Part shown: positions 1-6,294 of the stretch, one piece after another
Numbering within the stretch: the first letter of the stretch is position 1
Layout: each line of letters opens with the position of its first letter
NCBI GenBank assembly: GCA_944387745.1
Contig: CALXGD010000027.1
Coordinates: forward strand, 1 to 13,621
Direction of reading: 5' to 3'
Length of the DNA: 13,621 nucleotides
Source of the DNA: an uncultured Oscillospiraceae bacterium
Lineage (GTDB): Bacteria > Bacillota_A > Clostridia > Oscillospirales > Oscillospiraceae
Made by a program: the position numbers and the translations under genes
Notes under the pieces: model-generated
What the model was told of the DNA's origin: nothing
The model's input: only the letters and a program-made list of their open reading frames with translations
The model's database searches: none

Positions 1-190
1 CAAGTTCCGCGCTGTACCGCAGGCGCTGGTCCGGCAGGCGCGTCCCGTCCCGGCCCCGGGAAAGTTCCGTATAAACCACGTCCAGGGACTTCCCGACGGT
101 CCCGGCGATCTCTTTCGGGGAGTATCCTTTTTCCCATAGTCTTTGAATTTCCAGACGGTCCCCGATGGTTCTAAAAGCATAGTCGGCCAT
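1..190 (-). CDS. Small helix-turn-helix protein, partial (C-terminus off the left edge)
   Basis: An open frame on the minus strand starts at an ATG whose complement lies at 188-190, preceded by a good ribosome binding site (GGAGGTGAGGAC before the ATG). The visible 63 residues begin MADYAFRTIGDRLEIQRLWE and contain a helix-turn-helix at about residues 12-44 (KGYSPKEIAGTVGKSLDVVY followed by TELSRG), the pattern found at the N-terminus of IS30-type transposases and of small stand-alone regulators in Clostridia. The tail (RLPDQRLRYSAEL) resembles those short regulators more than a transposase, but the C-terminus is outside the window so an IS30-like transposase cannot be excluded. A 38-base imperfect palindrome sits 28 bases upstream of the start codon and may be its operator. 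Function beyond DNA binding is not known. Confidence 0.7.
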   Translation of the reverse strand, partial: MADYAFRTIGDRLEIQRLWEKGYSPKEIAGTVGKSLDVVYTELSRGRDGTRLPDQRLRYSAEL

Positions 191-217
191 GTCCTCACCT
201 CCAAACGGACAAAAAAA

Positions 218-255
218 TTAGGTCACACTCGGTCGATTGACCTTGTGTAACCTAA
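218..255. promoter_or_regulatory. Imperfect palindrome, probable operator of the HTH gene
   Basis: Two 17-base arms (218-234 and 239-255) around a GATT spacer match at 14 of 17 positions: TTAGGTcACACtcGGTC against the reverse complement TTAGGTtACACaaGGTC. It lies 28 bases before the HTH gene start, and no T-run follows it on the plus strand, so it looks more like a dimeric or tetrameric protein-binding site than a terminator. On the minus strand a weak promoter (TTGGGG, 17-base spacer, TATTAG) would place the start of transcription inside the palindrome. Binding by the HTH protein is inferred. Confidence 0.5.
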
Positions 256-295
256 TAGTAATGTCTGCCCTACTCCCCAAATCCTGTGTTTTGGG

Positions 296-323
296 TTGCA
301 TTTTGCAGAAAGTTTGCTAGACT
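296..323 (+). promoter_or_regulatory. Probable promoter of yggS
   Basis: TTGCAT at 296-301, a 16-base spacer and an extended -10, TGCTAGACT (hexamer 318-323). It lies about 35 bases upstream of the yggS start codon. The hexamers are moderate matches (4 of 6 each); the TG extension helps. Confidence 0.4.
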
Positions 324-358
324 ATAAAGTGGACAAAAAAAGAAAGAGGGAACCAACT

Positions 359-1066
359 ATGTCCATTCAAGCGCATGTCAACCAGGTTAAGGAACATATT
401 GCTGCTGCAGCTCTGGCCGCAGGGCGCTCTCCGGAGGAGATCACTCTGTGTGCCGCCACAAAGGTACAGAGCGATGACGCCATCCGGGAGGCCATTGCTG
501 CCGGCGTACCGGTGTGCGGTGAAAACCGCGTGCAGGAGCTTACGGCCCACCTGTCCGCGGACGCCTACCGAGGTGCCCAGGTTCACTTCATCGGTCACCT
601 CCAGACCAACAAGGTAAAGCAGGTGGTGGGACGGGTTGCGCTGATCCACTCTGTGGACTCTGAGCATTTGTTGCGGGCGATTGACGGCCAGGCGGCCAAG
701 CTAGGGATCACGCAGGATATCCTCCTAGAGGTCAATATTGCGGGCGAGGCGAGCAAAGGGGGCTGCACGCCAGAGCAGGCCCGCGAGCTGGCGGCCCTGT
801 CCCAGGCGCTGGAGCATGTCCGGCTGTGCGGCTTGATGGCAATCCCGCCGATTTCCCAGGCTCCGGGAGCAAATCGTCCATTTTTTGCAAAAATGCGTCA
901 GCTTTTTGTTGACATAAAGGAAAAGATGGGCGATAATCAAAGTGATATGATTTGTCTATCTATGGGTATGAGCGAGGATTACCCCGACGCCATTGCAGAG
1001 GGTGCCACGCTAGTTCGGGTGGGCACTGCAATTTTTGGCCCCCGTCCACCCTTGCACCGGGCGTAA
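359..1066 (+). CDS. yggS: YggS/YlmE family pyridoxal-phosphate homeostasis protein
   Basis: A 235-residue protein of the YggS/YlmE/PROSC family, which binds pyridoxal 5'-phosphate on a fold-type III TIM barrel and keeps free PLP and amino-acid pools in balance; no catalytic activity is established for the family. The PLP-binding lysine is K35 in LCAATKVQ; other family signatures are GENRVQEL, the HFIGHLQTNKVK segment, SVDS, LLEVNIAGEASKGG, GLMAIPP, LSMGMSEDYPDAI and the phosphate-binding end VRVGTAIFGPR. Length fits the family. The ATG at 359 was chosen because it has an AGAGGG site upstream and matches the family N-terminus; a TTG at 296 would add 21 residues not typical of the family and would overlap the promoter. 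As in Bacillus it directly precedes sepF (55-base gap), and it contains a likely promoter for sepF in its 3' end. Confidence 0.93.
   Translation: MSIQAHVNQVKEHIAAAALAAGRSPEEITLCAATKVQSDDAIREAIAAGVPVCGENRVQELTAHLSADAYRGAQVHFIGHLQTNKVKQVVGRVALIHSVDSEHLLRAIDGQAAKLGITQDILLEVNIAGEASKGGCTPEQARELAALSQALEHVRLCGLMAIPPISQAPGANRPFFAKMRQLFVDIKEKMGDNQSDMICLSMGMSEDYPDAIAEGATLVRVGTAIFGPRPPLHRA
909..937 (+). promoter_or_regulatory. Probable internal promoter for sepF-divIVA, inside yggS
   Basis: A perfect TTGACA at 909-914, a 17-base spacer and GATAAT at 932-937 (5 of 6) lie within the 3' part of the yggS coding region, about 185 bases before the sepF start. This is one of the best vegetative promoter matches in the window and would allow sepF and divIVA to be transcribed without yggS. 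Confidence 0.5.
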
Positions 1067-1121
1067 GGCAGAAAATCAGGGGCCATCTGTACTTCACTTC
1101 CAGAGAAAAGAGGGTTTTTCT

Positions 1122-1613
1122 ATGGGTTTTTTGGATGAATTTAAGCGGCTTGCCCACCCCTATTAGGATGAGGACGACGAGGATTATGAGGATGATTTCG
1201 ACGACTCTCCCCGCCCTATGGAGCGCCGGGAGCGGGATCGGGAGCGCAGCTCAAGAAATGAGCCGGCTTACGGCAATTCTGCCGGGGATGAACCGGGGAA
1301 GCGCCGGAGCAACAAGGGAGTCAACCTGCGGGCGGCCACCCAGCTACAGGTAGTGCTGGTCAAGCCGGAGCGTTTCGAGAACGCCAGCGAAATTGCCGAC
1401 CATCTGCGGGAGAAGCGCACCGTAGTGTTGAATTTGGAGTCCACAAATAAGGAGATTGCCCGGCGACTGCTGGACTTCCTGTCCGGAGTGGCCTATGCCA
1501 ATGAGGGAAAGATCAAAAAGGTGGCGATCTCCACCTACATCATCACCCCCTATAATGTGGATATCTTGGGGGATCTCATTGACGAGCTGGAAAATAACGG
1601 CCTGTACTTTTAA
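1122..1613 (+). CDS. sepF: Cell division protein SepF, interrupted by an in-frame TAG at codon 15
   Basis: SepF tethers FtsZ to the membrane and organises the septum in Gram-positive bacteria. The full frame begins at ATG 1122 after a good site (AAGAGGG, 7-base spacing) with MGFLDEFKRLAHPY, the N-terminal amphipathic membrane-targeting helix, then TAG at 1164-1166, then an acidic linker (DEDDEDYEDDFDD), a charged Arg/Glu linker and the conserved SepF core (from about QLQVVLVKPERF to the end, including VVLNLESTN, RRLLDFLSGVAYA and ITPYNVDI). The same frame stays open after the TAG to the TAA at 1611, so this is a point nonsense change, not a frameshift. The first ATG after the TAG (1218) would give a 131-residue protein lacking the membrane helix and has no visible ribosome binding site. 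It is either a real nonsense mutation, readthrough, or a sequence error. Position between yggS and divIVA is the usual one. Confidence 0.88.
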
Positions 1614-1647
1614 ATAAAACGGCCTGCCTCCCCGTAAGGGAAGCACT

Positions 1648-1663
1648 GCGCCCTGAGTGGCGC
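1648..1663 (+). other. Small GC hairpin between sepF and divIVA
   Basis: GCGCC and GGCGC (1648-1652, 1659-1663) form a 5-bp stem with a 6-base loop, followed by TCTTT and directly by the divIVA ribosome binding site. It is too weak to call a terminator; it might tune divIVA translation or partial readthrough. Confidence 0.25.
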
Positions 1664-1683
1664 TCTTTAGGAGGGAATCAACT

Positions 1684-2406
1684 ATGCTCACACCCCAGGA
1701 GGTATCCGAGCGCGCCTTTTCCAAGGTGTCCTTCGGCGGCTATAACATGGCCCAGGTGGATGAATTTTTGGATGTATTGACAGCGGATTACAGCTCTCTG
1801 TACAATGAAAATGCTGTGCTGAAGAGCAAGATGAAGGTCCTGGTGGACAAGGTGGAGGAATACCGTTCCACAGAGGAGGCCATGCGCAAGGCGCTGATGG
1901 CTGCCCAGCGGATGGCAGACGACTTGGTCAAGGAAGCGGAGCAAAAGCGCACTCAAATTCTCCAGGAGGCGGAGACGGAGGCCCAAAAGAAGGTGGATTC
2001 CATCCGCAAAGAGGCGGAGGCGGAGCAGTACCGCCTGGCTTCTGCCCAGAAGGAGACCGCCTCCTATGTGGAGCAGGTGCGCAGGCTGCATGAGCAGGCG
2101 GCCGCCTATCTGGATCAGCTGGACCAGCTGACGCCGCCCGTACCTGCCTCAGATGCCAGGGAAGATCAGGTGGAGGAGGCGGTCTCCGACATAGACGACA
2201 GCGTCCAGCGCCTAGTCGCTCAGGCCATGGCTGAGGCTGCTGCGGAAAACGAGAAGCTCCGCCAGGCGGAAAAGGACAACCCCCAGGAAGGAGCAGCAGA
2301 TCAGCCGGCGGAGGACGCTCAGTCGGACGAGGAGGACGACTTGGAAAAAACCACGCGGATCGATTTTGGAGAGCTTCAGTTCGGTCGAAACTATGAGATC
2401 AAGTAA
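1684..2406 (+). CDS. divIVA: DivIVA domain cell-division/polarity protein
   Basis: A 240-residue DivIVA-family coiled-coil protein, which recognises negatively curved membrane at the septum and poles and recruits partners there. The N-terminal lipid-binding region (about residues 1-30) reads MLTPQEVSERAFSKVSF then GGYNMAQVDEFLD; the loop has FGGY where Bacillus subtilis has FRGY, so the exposed Phe is kept and the Arg is not. Residues about 30-160 are a heptad-rich coiled coil heavy in Glu, Lys, Gln and Ala. After an acidic low-complexity stretch the protein ends with TTRIDFGELQFGRNYEIK. The ATG at 1684 is preceded by AGGAGGG with 9-base spacing; the GTG at 1657 in the same frame would place the ribosome binding site inside the gene and is rejected. 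It follows sepF by 70 bases, as in the Bacillus ylm-divIVA cluster. Confidence 0.92.
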   Translation: MLTPQEVSERAFSKVSFGGYNMAQVDEFLDVLTADYSSLYNENAVLKSKMKVLVDKVEEYRSTEEAMRKALMAAQRMADDLVKEAEQKRTQILQEAETEAQKKVDSIRKEAEAEQYRLASAQKETASYVEQVRRLHEQAAAYLDQLDQLTPPVPASDAREDQVEEAVSDIDDSVQRLVAQAMAEAAAENEKLRQAEKDNPQEGAADQPAEDAQSDEEDDLEKTTRIDFGELQFGRNYEIK

Positions 2407-2501
2407 ATCATTCGGAAATCCCTCACGTTTGGCTTGAATCTTCAGGTTTTTGGAGGGATTCCGGCCCCTTTTGGGTTGAAAGACACAAAAAATGGAGCAT
2501 T

Positions 2502-2537
2502 AAAAAAGGTGCGGCTGAATCTCATGCCGCACCTTTT
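2502..2537 (-). terminator. Intrinsic terminator of the LysR gene, probably shared with divIVA
   Basis: A perfect 12-bp stem (AAAAGGTGCGGC at 2504-2515, GCCGCACCTTTT at 2526-2537) with a 10-base loop. Read on the minus strand it ends in six Ts, a normal intrinsic terminator about 80 bases after the LysR stop. On the plus strand four Ts follow, so it may also stop transcripts from divIVA. A second, weaker pairing (2414-2424 with 2453-2462) lies between divIVA and this site. Nothing else is seen in 2407-2616. Confidence 0.8.
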
Positions 2538-2616
2538 GCCGCCTCCGTGCGTCCTCCGGCTGACCTCTCTCTAAGGAAGTGCGACCAGAGGATGGAGGGA
2601 GGAATATATTTGGAGC

Positions 2617-3603
2617 TCAGTGCTCCTGGCTGCCTGCGGCTGTGGCCGCAGGCTCCTCCTCTCCAGCAGCTGCCAGAGTCTGCTGGGTGAGCTGAATAAA
2701 TCGCTCCCCGAAGTGGGAGAGGTATCGGTCCCGGCGATAGCCCACCACCAGCTTGCAAATCGTGGAGGGGTCGGTGAGGGGGAAGAAGTCCAGCCGGTCT
2801 GTGTCTGACCGGGAGGCAGTTACGTGGATCGTCTTTAAAAACAGCTCTGGGCAGATGGTGATCCCCAGTCCCGCCTCCGCCATGGCCAGTGTGGTGATGG
2901 TGTTTTCTGTCTCCAGAATCAGCTTGGGCTTGAAGAAGTGTCGGCTGAAGTACTGGTCCACCATGCTCCTGGTGCGGTTGCCCCGCTTAATGAGAATAAA
3001 GGGCATGTGCTGGAAGCAGTCAATATCCGCCCCCGCCACAAACTGCTCCCGCACCTCTGGAGCCTTGTCCCCAAAGAGCTGCTCTGTAAAGGCTTTTGGC
3101 ACCACCAGAGTCAGCGGCTGTTCCGTAAGAGAGACTACCTCCACGCCCTCCATCATAATGGGCTGAAAGCAGATGATCAGATCCACCCGTCCGTGAGACA
3201 GCTCATCCTCCAAATGGGTGGAATTGCCCTCAAACAGGGAAAACTCTACCAGTGGAAACTCTGCCTGGAACTGGGGAAGGATTTCAGGGAGCAGTGCCAG
3301 CCCGCAGGTGTGGGAGACGCCCACCCGCAGCACCCCCATGTAGTGGCGATTGATGTCCCCCACTTTGGCCAGGTACTGGCTGTGCAGATCCAGGATCTGG
3401 GTGGCGGTCTCCACCAGCAGGTCCCCCGCGTAAGTGAGGGACAGCTTGGGGGAGCGGGTGAACAGTTTCACATCCAGCTCCTTTTCCATATTGCTGATGT
3501 GGTTGCTCAGGGACTGCTGGGAGATATACAGCCGCTCTGCGGCCCGGGTAATGTTCAGCTCCTCGGCCACAAGGAGAAAATACTTCAGGTGAAGGAAATT
3601 CAT
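2617..3603 (-). CDS. LysR family transcriptional regulator
   Basis: A 328-residue LysR-type regulator. The N-terminal winged helix-turn-helix (about residues 1-60) reads MNFLHLKYFLLVAEELNITR, AAERLYISQQSLSNHISNME and KELDVKLFTRS; a linker helix follows, then a periplasmic-binding-protein-like effector domain (about 90-300), starting VLRVGVSHTCGLALLPEIL. The last residues are an unusual Ala/Glu-rich tail. The start at the ATG complementary to 3601-3603 fits the family and has AAGGAG upstream; the longer frame (to 3690) would run back through the promoter. It is divergent from a D-2-hydroxyacid dehydrogenase across a 303-base gap, the arrangement LysR regulators usually have with their target, so control of that gene by a hydroxy- or keto-acid is a reasonable inference. 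The effector is unknown. Confidence 0.92.
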   Translation of the reverse strand: MNFLHLKYFLLVAEELNITRAAERLYISQQSLSNHISNMEKELDVKLFTRSPKLSLTYAGDLLVETATQILDLHSQYLAKVGDINRHYMGVLRVGVSHTCGLALLPEILPQFQAEFPLVEFSLFEGNSTHLEDELSHGRVDLIICFQPIMMEGVEVVSLTEQPLTLVVPKAFTEQLFGDKAPEVREQFVAGADIDCFQHMPFILIKRGNRTRSMVDQYFSRHFFKPKLILETENTITTLAMAEAGLGITICPELFLKTIHVTASRSDTDRLDFFPLTDPSTICKLVVGYRRDRYLSHFGERFIQLTQQTLAAAGEEEPAATAAGSQEH

Positions 3604-3906
3604 GGGAGGTCTCCTTCCATTTTTAAATAAAAACCGTTCTTTCCTTGGCCCATTTTTAGTATACCACAACAAAAAGGCTGTGGCAACCATCAGTAAAAAT
3701 CTGCTGTTCGGAATATGAATTTTATGATTTAATAATACTAAATATAGGGGAAAATAGGAATCCAGGAATACTTCAACGGGAATTCACTGTCGTTTCTTCC
3801 TGAATTTTACCGCTGCATGTAGCCTGTGTTTGGGACCTGCGGAGCAGTCCGTAAGCCATATTTGGATGGAAACCAGAAATTGAATGAGAAAGGAAGAATG
3901 ATTGCC
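3604..3906. promoter_or_regulatory. Divergent LysR/dehydrogenase control region
   Basis: This 303-base gap is AT-rich in its middle (3715-3756) and holds the LysR promoter. GGAAT occurs four times on the plus strand (3710, 3757, 3765, 3779). I cannot assign a convincing promoter for the dehydrogenase; no good -35/-10 pair is seen, which fits a gene that needs an activator. A LysR box cannot be pinned down by eye. Confidence 0.4.
3658..3686 (-). promoter_or_regulatory. Promoter of the LysR gene
   Basis: On the minus strand: TTGCCA (complement of 3681-3686), a 17-base spacer, and TATACT (complement of 3658-3663) with a TG extension (TGGTATACT). It lies about 55 bases upstream of the LysR start codon. 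Both hexamers match 5 of 6 consensus bases. Confidence 0.65.
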
Positions 3907-4848
3907 ATGAAATGCCTAATTATTGACGCCGTTCACAGCAGCATCGCCGAGGAATTGAGCAAGTATATGCAGGTGGATACCCACATGCTGCCCACTCAGG
4001 AGGAGCTGGCCAAGCTGATCCCTGACTATGATGTGCTCATTATGCGGGTGGACCCCGCCATCAACAAGGAGATTCTGGATGCTGCCAAGAATCTGAAGGT
4101 CATCGGCGTGTGCTCCGTGGGCCTGAACCATATCGACCTGGACACCGCAAAGGCCAAGGACATCCAAGTTATCAATGCCCCCGGCATGAATGCCAACGCT
4201 GTGGCGGAACTGACCATCGCCAAGATGCTGGATATTGCCCGCCACACCATCCCCGCCTGCTATGACGTGAAGGTAAACAAAAACTGGGACAAGTATAAGT
4301 ATGTGGGCTCTGAGCTGCGGGGCAAAACTCTTGGTATCCTGGGCTTCGGCCGTATTGGTCAGCGGGTAGGCGAGCTGGCCCGGGCTTTCAAAATGGACGT
4401 GGTGGCTTATGACCCCTATCTGCCCGCCCATGTGTTTGAGGCGCAGCAGGCCAAGAGCCTGTCCATCGACGAGGTGCTGAAGGTCTCTGACTATGTGACC
4501 ATCCATATGCCCCTCACGGACGAGACCAAGCATCTGTTCAATGCCCACTCGATCTCCGAGATGAAGGACGGCGCCGTAGTACTGAACATGGCCCGGGGCG
4601 GCATCGTGGACGAGCAGGCTATGTATGAGGCGCTGAAGTCCGGCAAACTGGGCGGCTATGGCTCCGACGTGATGGAGAATGAGCTGGCTGCCGGCGGCCT
4701 CACCGAAGGTGCCACCTTTGACTCCCCCCTGTTTGCCTGCGATAACTTTGTGGTCACCCCTCACCTGGGCGCTCAGACTGTGGACGCCTCCCGTGACATC
4801 GGTGCCCTGATCATTACCAAGGTGAAAGAGGCTTTAAATCTGCAGTAA
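3907..4848 (+). CDS. NAD-dependent D-2-hydroxyacid dehydrogenase
   Basis: A 313-residue member of the D-isomer-specific 2-hydroxyacid dehydrogenase family (phosphoglycerate dehydrogenase, hydroxypyruvate reductase, D-lactate dehydrogenase relatives). It would interconvert a 2-keto acid and a D-2-hydroxy acid with NAD(H). The Rossmann motif is GILGFGRIGQRVG (glycines 146, 148, 151), with an Asp in VVAYDPY (169) that favours NAD over NADP. Catalytic residues are visible: Arg230 in NMARGGIVDE, Glu259 (29 residues later, the standard spacing) and His286 in VVTPHLGAQT. No C-terminal ACT domain is present, so it is not a long-form SerA. Substrate cannot be read from sequence. Start is uncertain: ATG 3907 gives the family-like MKCLIID, while ATG 3898 is three codons earlier and close to the AGGA site; the GTG at 3826 is unlikely. 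Divergent from the LysR gene and followed by a terminator, so monocistronic. Confidence 0.9.
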   Translation: MKCLIIDAVHSSIAEELSKYMQVDTHMLPTQEELAKLIPDYDVLIMRVDPAINKEILDAAKNLKVIGVCSVGLNHIDLDTAKAKDIQVINAPGMNANAVAELTIAKMLDIARHTIPACYDVKVNKNWDKYKYVGSELRGKTLGILGFGRIGQRVGELARAFKMDVVAYDPYLPAHVFEAQQAKSLSIDEVLKVSDYVTIHMPLTDETKHLFNAHSISEMKDGAVVLNMARGGIVDEQAMYEALKSGKLGGYGSDVMENELAAGGLTEGATFDSPLFACDNFVVTPHLGAQTVDASRDIGALIITKVKEALNLQ

Positions 4849-4900
4849 AGCCCCCTTCCGTCAATGAAAATCGAGGGCAGAGGCCCCAAAAAAAGAACGG

Positions 4901-4938
4901 CAGCAGCCCGGCGCTTGCGAGCACCGGGCTGCTGTTTT
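4901..4938 (+). terminator. Intrinsic terminator of the dehydrogenase gene
   Basis: A perfect 11-bp stem (CAGCAGCCCGG at 4901-4911, CCGGGCTGCTG at 4924-4934) with a 12-base loop, followed by TTTT, 53 bases after the stop codon. A-rich sequence on its left side means it may also work in the other direction. Confidence 0.8.
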
Positions 4939-5018
4939 ACCAGGGGGATTTTGTTATGTCCATGTCTGGTGTTTGCCCTGTCCGGCAGGCCCCGCCCTTT
5001 TCCGCTGGCGCATCCCCC

Positions 5019-5047
5019 TTGCCCCCGCCGTCTATTCCTGGTATACT
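5019..5047 (+). promoter_or_regulatory. Promoter of ylmH
   Basis: TTGCCC at 5019-5024, a 17-base spacer and TATACT at 5042-5047 with a TG extension (TGGTATACT). It lies 31 bases before the ylmH GTG and just after the preceding terminator, so ylmH begins its own transcription unit. Confidence 0.6.
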
Positions 5048-5077
5048 AAAGCTGTCAAAGGGAGAGGAGGTCCCGCT

Positions 5078-5875
5078 GTGAACAAGACAGAGCTGCTGGA
5101 TCGCTGTGCCCGCTCAGGGGAGGAGCGGGTGCTGCTGGCCCGTGTGCTGGATAAGCTGGAGTTAGCTCAGAACCGGGGGATCCCCGCCTGGACTCCCTTC
5201 CTCTCTCCCGGGGAGCGGGCCTCCGCCGCTGATCTTCTGGCTGCCTGGGGCAATCCCAGGTATGTGTCTGCCGGAGGGTACACGGGCGCCGAGCGCAGCA
5301 TCCTCTATTTCCCTCCAGACTGGCAGGACCCGGTGGAGGCCCTGGCAGAGCCGGACAGTCCGTTGGCCGCGCTGGAGGCCGACTTCCCGGCGGCGGCTGC
5401 CTTGACCCACAGGGACGTCCTGGGCGCGCTTATGGGCTTGGGCATTACCCGGGAAAAATTGGGAGATATTTTGATGCTGGACGGAAAATGTCAGGTTGTC
5501 GCCCTGCGGGAGGGGCTGCCCATTCTTCTAAGCCAGTGGGAAACCGCCGGCCGCTGGAAGATCTCCGTGAAGGAGATCCCCCTCGCCTCCCTCACGCCCA
5601 AACCTCCGGTTGTCAAAACCATCCGGGACACGGTAGCGGCGCTGCGCCTTGACGCGGTGCTGGCCTCTGGCTTCTCTCTCTCCCGCTCTAAGGCGGCGGA
5701 TTTTATCTCCGCGGGCAGGGTGGCTGTCAACCATCGGGAGTGTATAAAGGGGGACCGCACAGTCTCTCAGGGCGACGTGCTCACCTGCCGCGGCTTGGGG
5801 AAATGTGTGATTCAGGAGATCCTGGGCACCTCGAAAAAGGGCCGGATCATGGTGGTGCTGGAGCGGTATGTATAG
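5078..5875 (+). CDS. ylmH: YlmH family S4-domain RNA-binding protein
   Basis: A 265-residue YlmH-type protein: an N-terminal domain of about 180 residues found only in this family (PAWTPFLSPGERASAADLLA, LTHRDVLGALMGLGITREKLGDI) and a C-terminal S4 RNA-binding domain from about residue 189 (LRLDAVLASGFSLSRSKAAD, FISAGRVAVNH, VSQGDVLTCRGLGKCVI). Bacillus YlmH is linked to ribosome-associated quality control and binds stalled large subunits; a cell-division role was suggested from its usual position in the ylm-divIVA cluster. Start is the GTG at 5078, preceded by GGAGAGGAGG with 7-base spacing; the upstream extension would cross the promoter. In this genome ylmH is about 2.7 kb beyond divIVA with a LysR/dehydrogenase block between them. 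It ends in TAG, showing that TAG serves as an ordinary stop here. Confidence 0.88.
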   Translation: MNKTELLDRCARSGEERVLLARVLDKLELAQNRGIPAWTPFLSPGERASAADLLAAWGNPRYVSAGGYTGAERSILYFPPDWQDPVEALAEPDSPLAALEADFPAAAALTHRDVLGALMGLGITREKLGDILMLDGKCQVVALREGLPILLSQWETAGRWKISVKEIPLASLTPKPPVVKTIRDTVAALRLDAVLASGFSLSRSKAADFISAGRVAVNHRECIKGDRTVSQGDVLTCRGLGKCVIQEILGTSKKGRIMVVLERYV

Positions 5876-5958
5876 AGGCAGACTCCAGTCGGAGGCGGGC
5901 CAGATTGGACCGCAAGCTGAGACCTTGGCCCTGAAGGCCATCTGATAGGAGGAAAACC

Positions 5959-6168
5959 ATGGAGCAGGAAAAGATTGACCGTCTCAACGCCCTGGCTCGG
6001 AAAGCTAAGGCTGATGAGGGGCTGACCGAGGCAGAAAAACAGGAGCGCGGGCTTCTCCGCCGGGAATATTTAGACGCCATTCGCGCCAACCTGGAGCAGC
6101 AGCTGGAGCACACCTATCTCCAACGGCCGGACGGCACTCGGGTTCCTATGAAAAAGAAGGAAGATTGA
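5959..6168 (+). CDS. DUF896 (UPF0291, YnzC-like) small protein
   Basis: A 69-residue, highly charged, helical protein starting MEQEKIDRLNALARKAKADE with the family pattern KIDRLNALARKAK, GLTEAEKQER, LLRREYLDAIRANLEQQLEHT, and a short basic tail (MKKKED). The family (DUF896/UPF0291; Bacillus YnzC) is widespread in Firmicutes; the structure is a small helical hairpin and the role is unknown, although in Bacillus ynzC sits in the SOS-regulated yneA operon. The start has AGGAGG six bases upstream. It is 83 bases after ylmH with no terminator seen between, so probably co-transcribed. A tiny GGCC/GGCC hairpin just precedes the ribosome binding site. Confidence 0.85.
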   Translation: MEQEKIDRLNALARKAKADEGLTEAEKQERGLLRREYLDAIRANLEQQLEHTYLQRPDGTRVPMKKKED

Positions 6169-6178
6169 CGTCCTTTCA

Positions 6179-6207
6179 TTGACAATTTCATTCGCTTCTG
6201 CAATAAT
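6179..6207 (+). promoter_or_regulatory. Promoter of the DegV gene
   Basis: A perfect TTGACA at 6179-6184, a 17-base spacer and AATAAT at 6202-6207 (5 of 6). It gives a leader of about 130 bases before the DegV start codon. Confidence 0.65.
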
Positions 6208-6249
6208 GGCTTTAATCGGACTCCTAATTTTGTTTGGCGTTCCCAGACG

Positions 6250-6294
6250 CAGATTTTTCTGACAGACTCGTCCGCTGTCAAACGGAATAATCTG
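6250..6294 (+). other. Nested stem in the DegV leader
   Basis: CAGATT/AATCTG (6250-6255 with 6289-6294) encloses TGACAG/CTGTCA (6260-6265 with 6275-6280), so the leader between promoter and DegV start can fold into two stacked 6-bp helices. It does not match a riboswitch I recognise and may be incidental. Confidence 0.25.

Noticed and set aside
1164..1166. TAG in sepF as a sign of a recoded genetic code or pyrrolysine
   Set aside because: ylmH, the dnaI-like gene and ttcA all end in TAG, so TAG acts as a stop in this genome; a single site does not support recoding.
2414..2462. GGAAATCCCTC/GAGGGATTCC pairing as a divIVA terminator
   Set aside because: The loop is 28 bases and no T-run follows; the perfect hairpin at 2504-2537 is a better candidate.
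2938..3630. 230-codon plus-strand open frame antisense to the LysR gene
   Set aside because: No ribosome binding site and no recognisable protein features; it mirrors the codon bias of the LysR gene.
3916..4764. 282-codon minus-strand open frame inside the dehydrogenase
   Set aside because: A shadow of the conserved dehydrogenase, His/Gly/Val-rich as antisense frames are, with no family likeness.
4864..5049. 61-codon open frame across the dehydrogenase terminator and ylmH promoter
   Set aside because: It runs through a strong hairpin and a good promoter, lacks a ribosome binding site, and shows no coding features.
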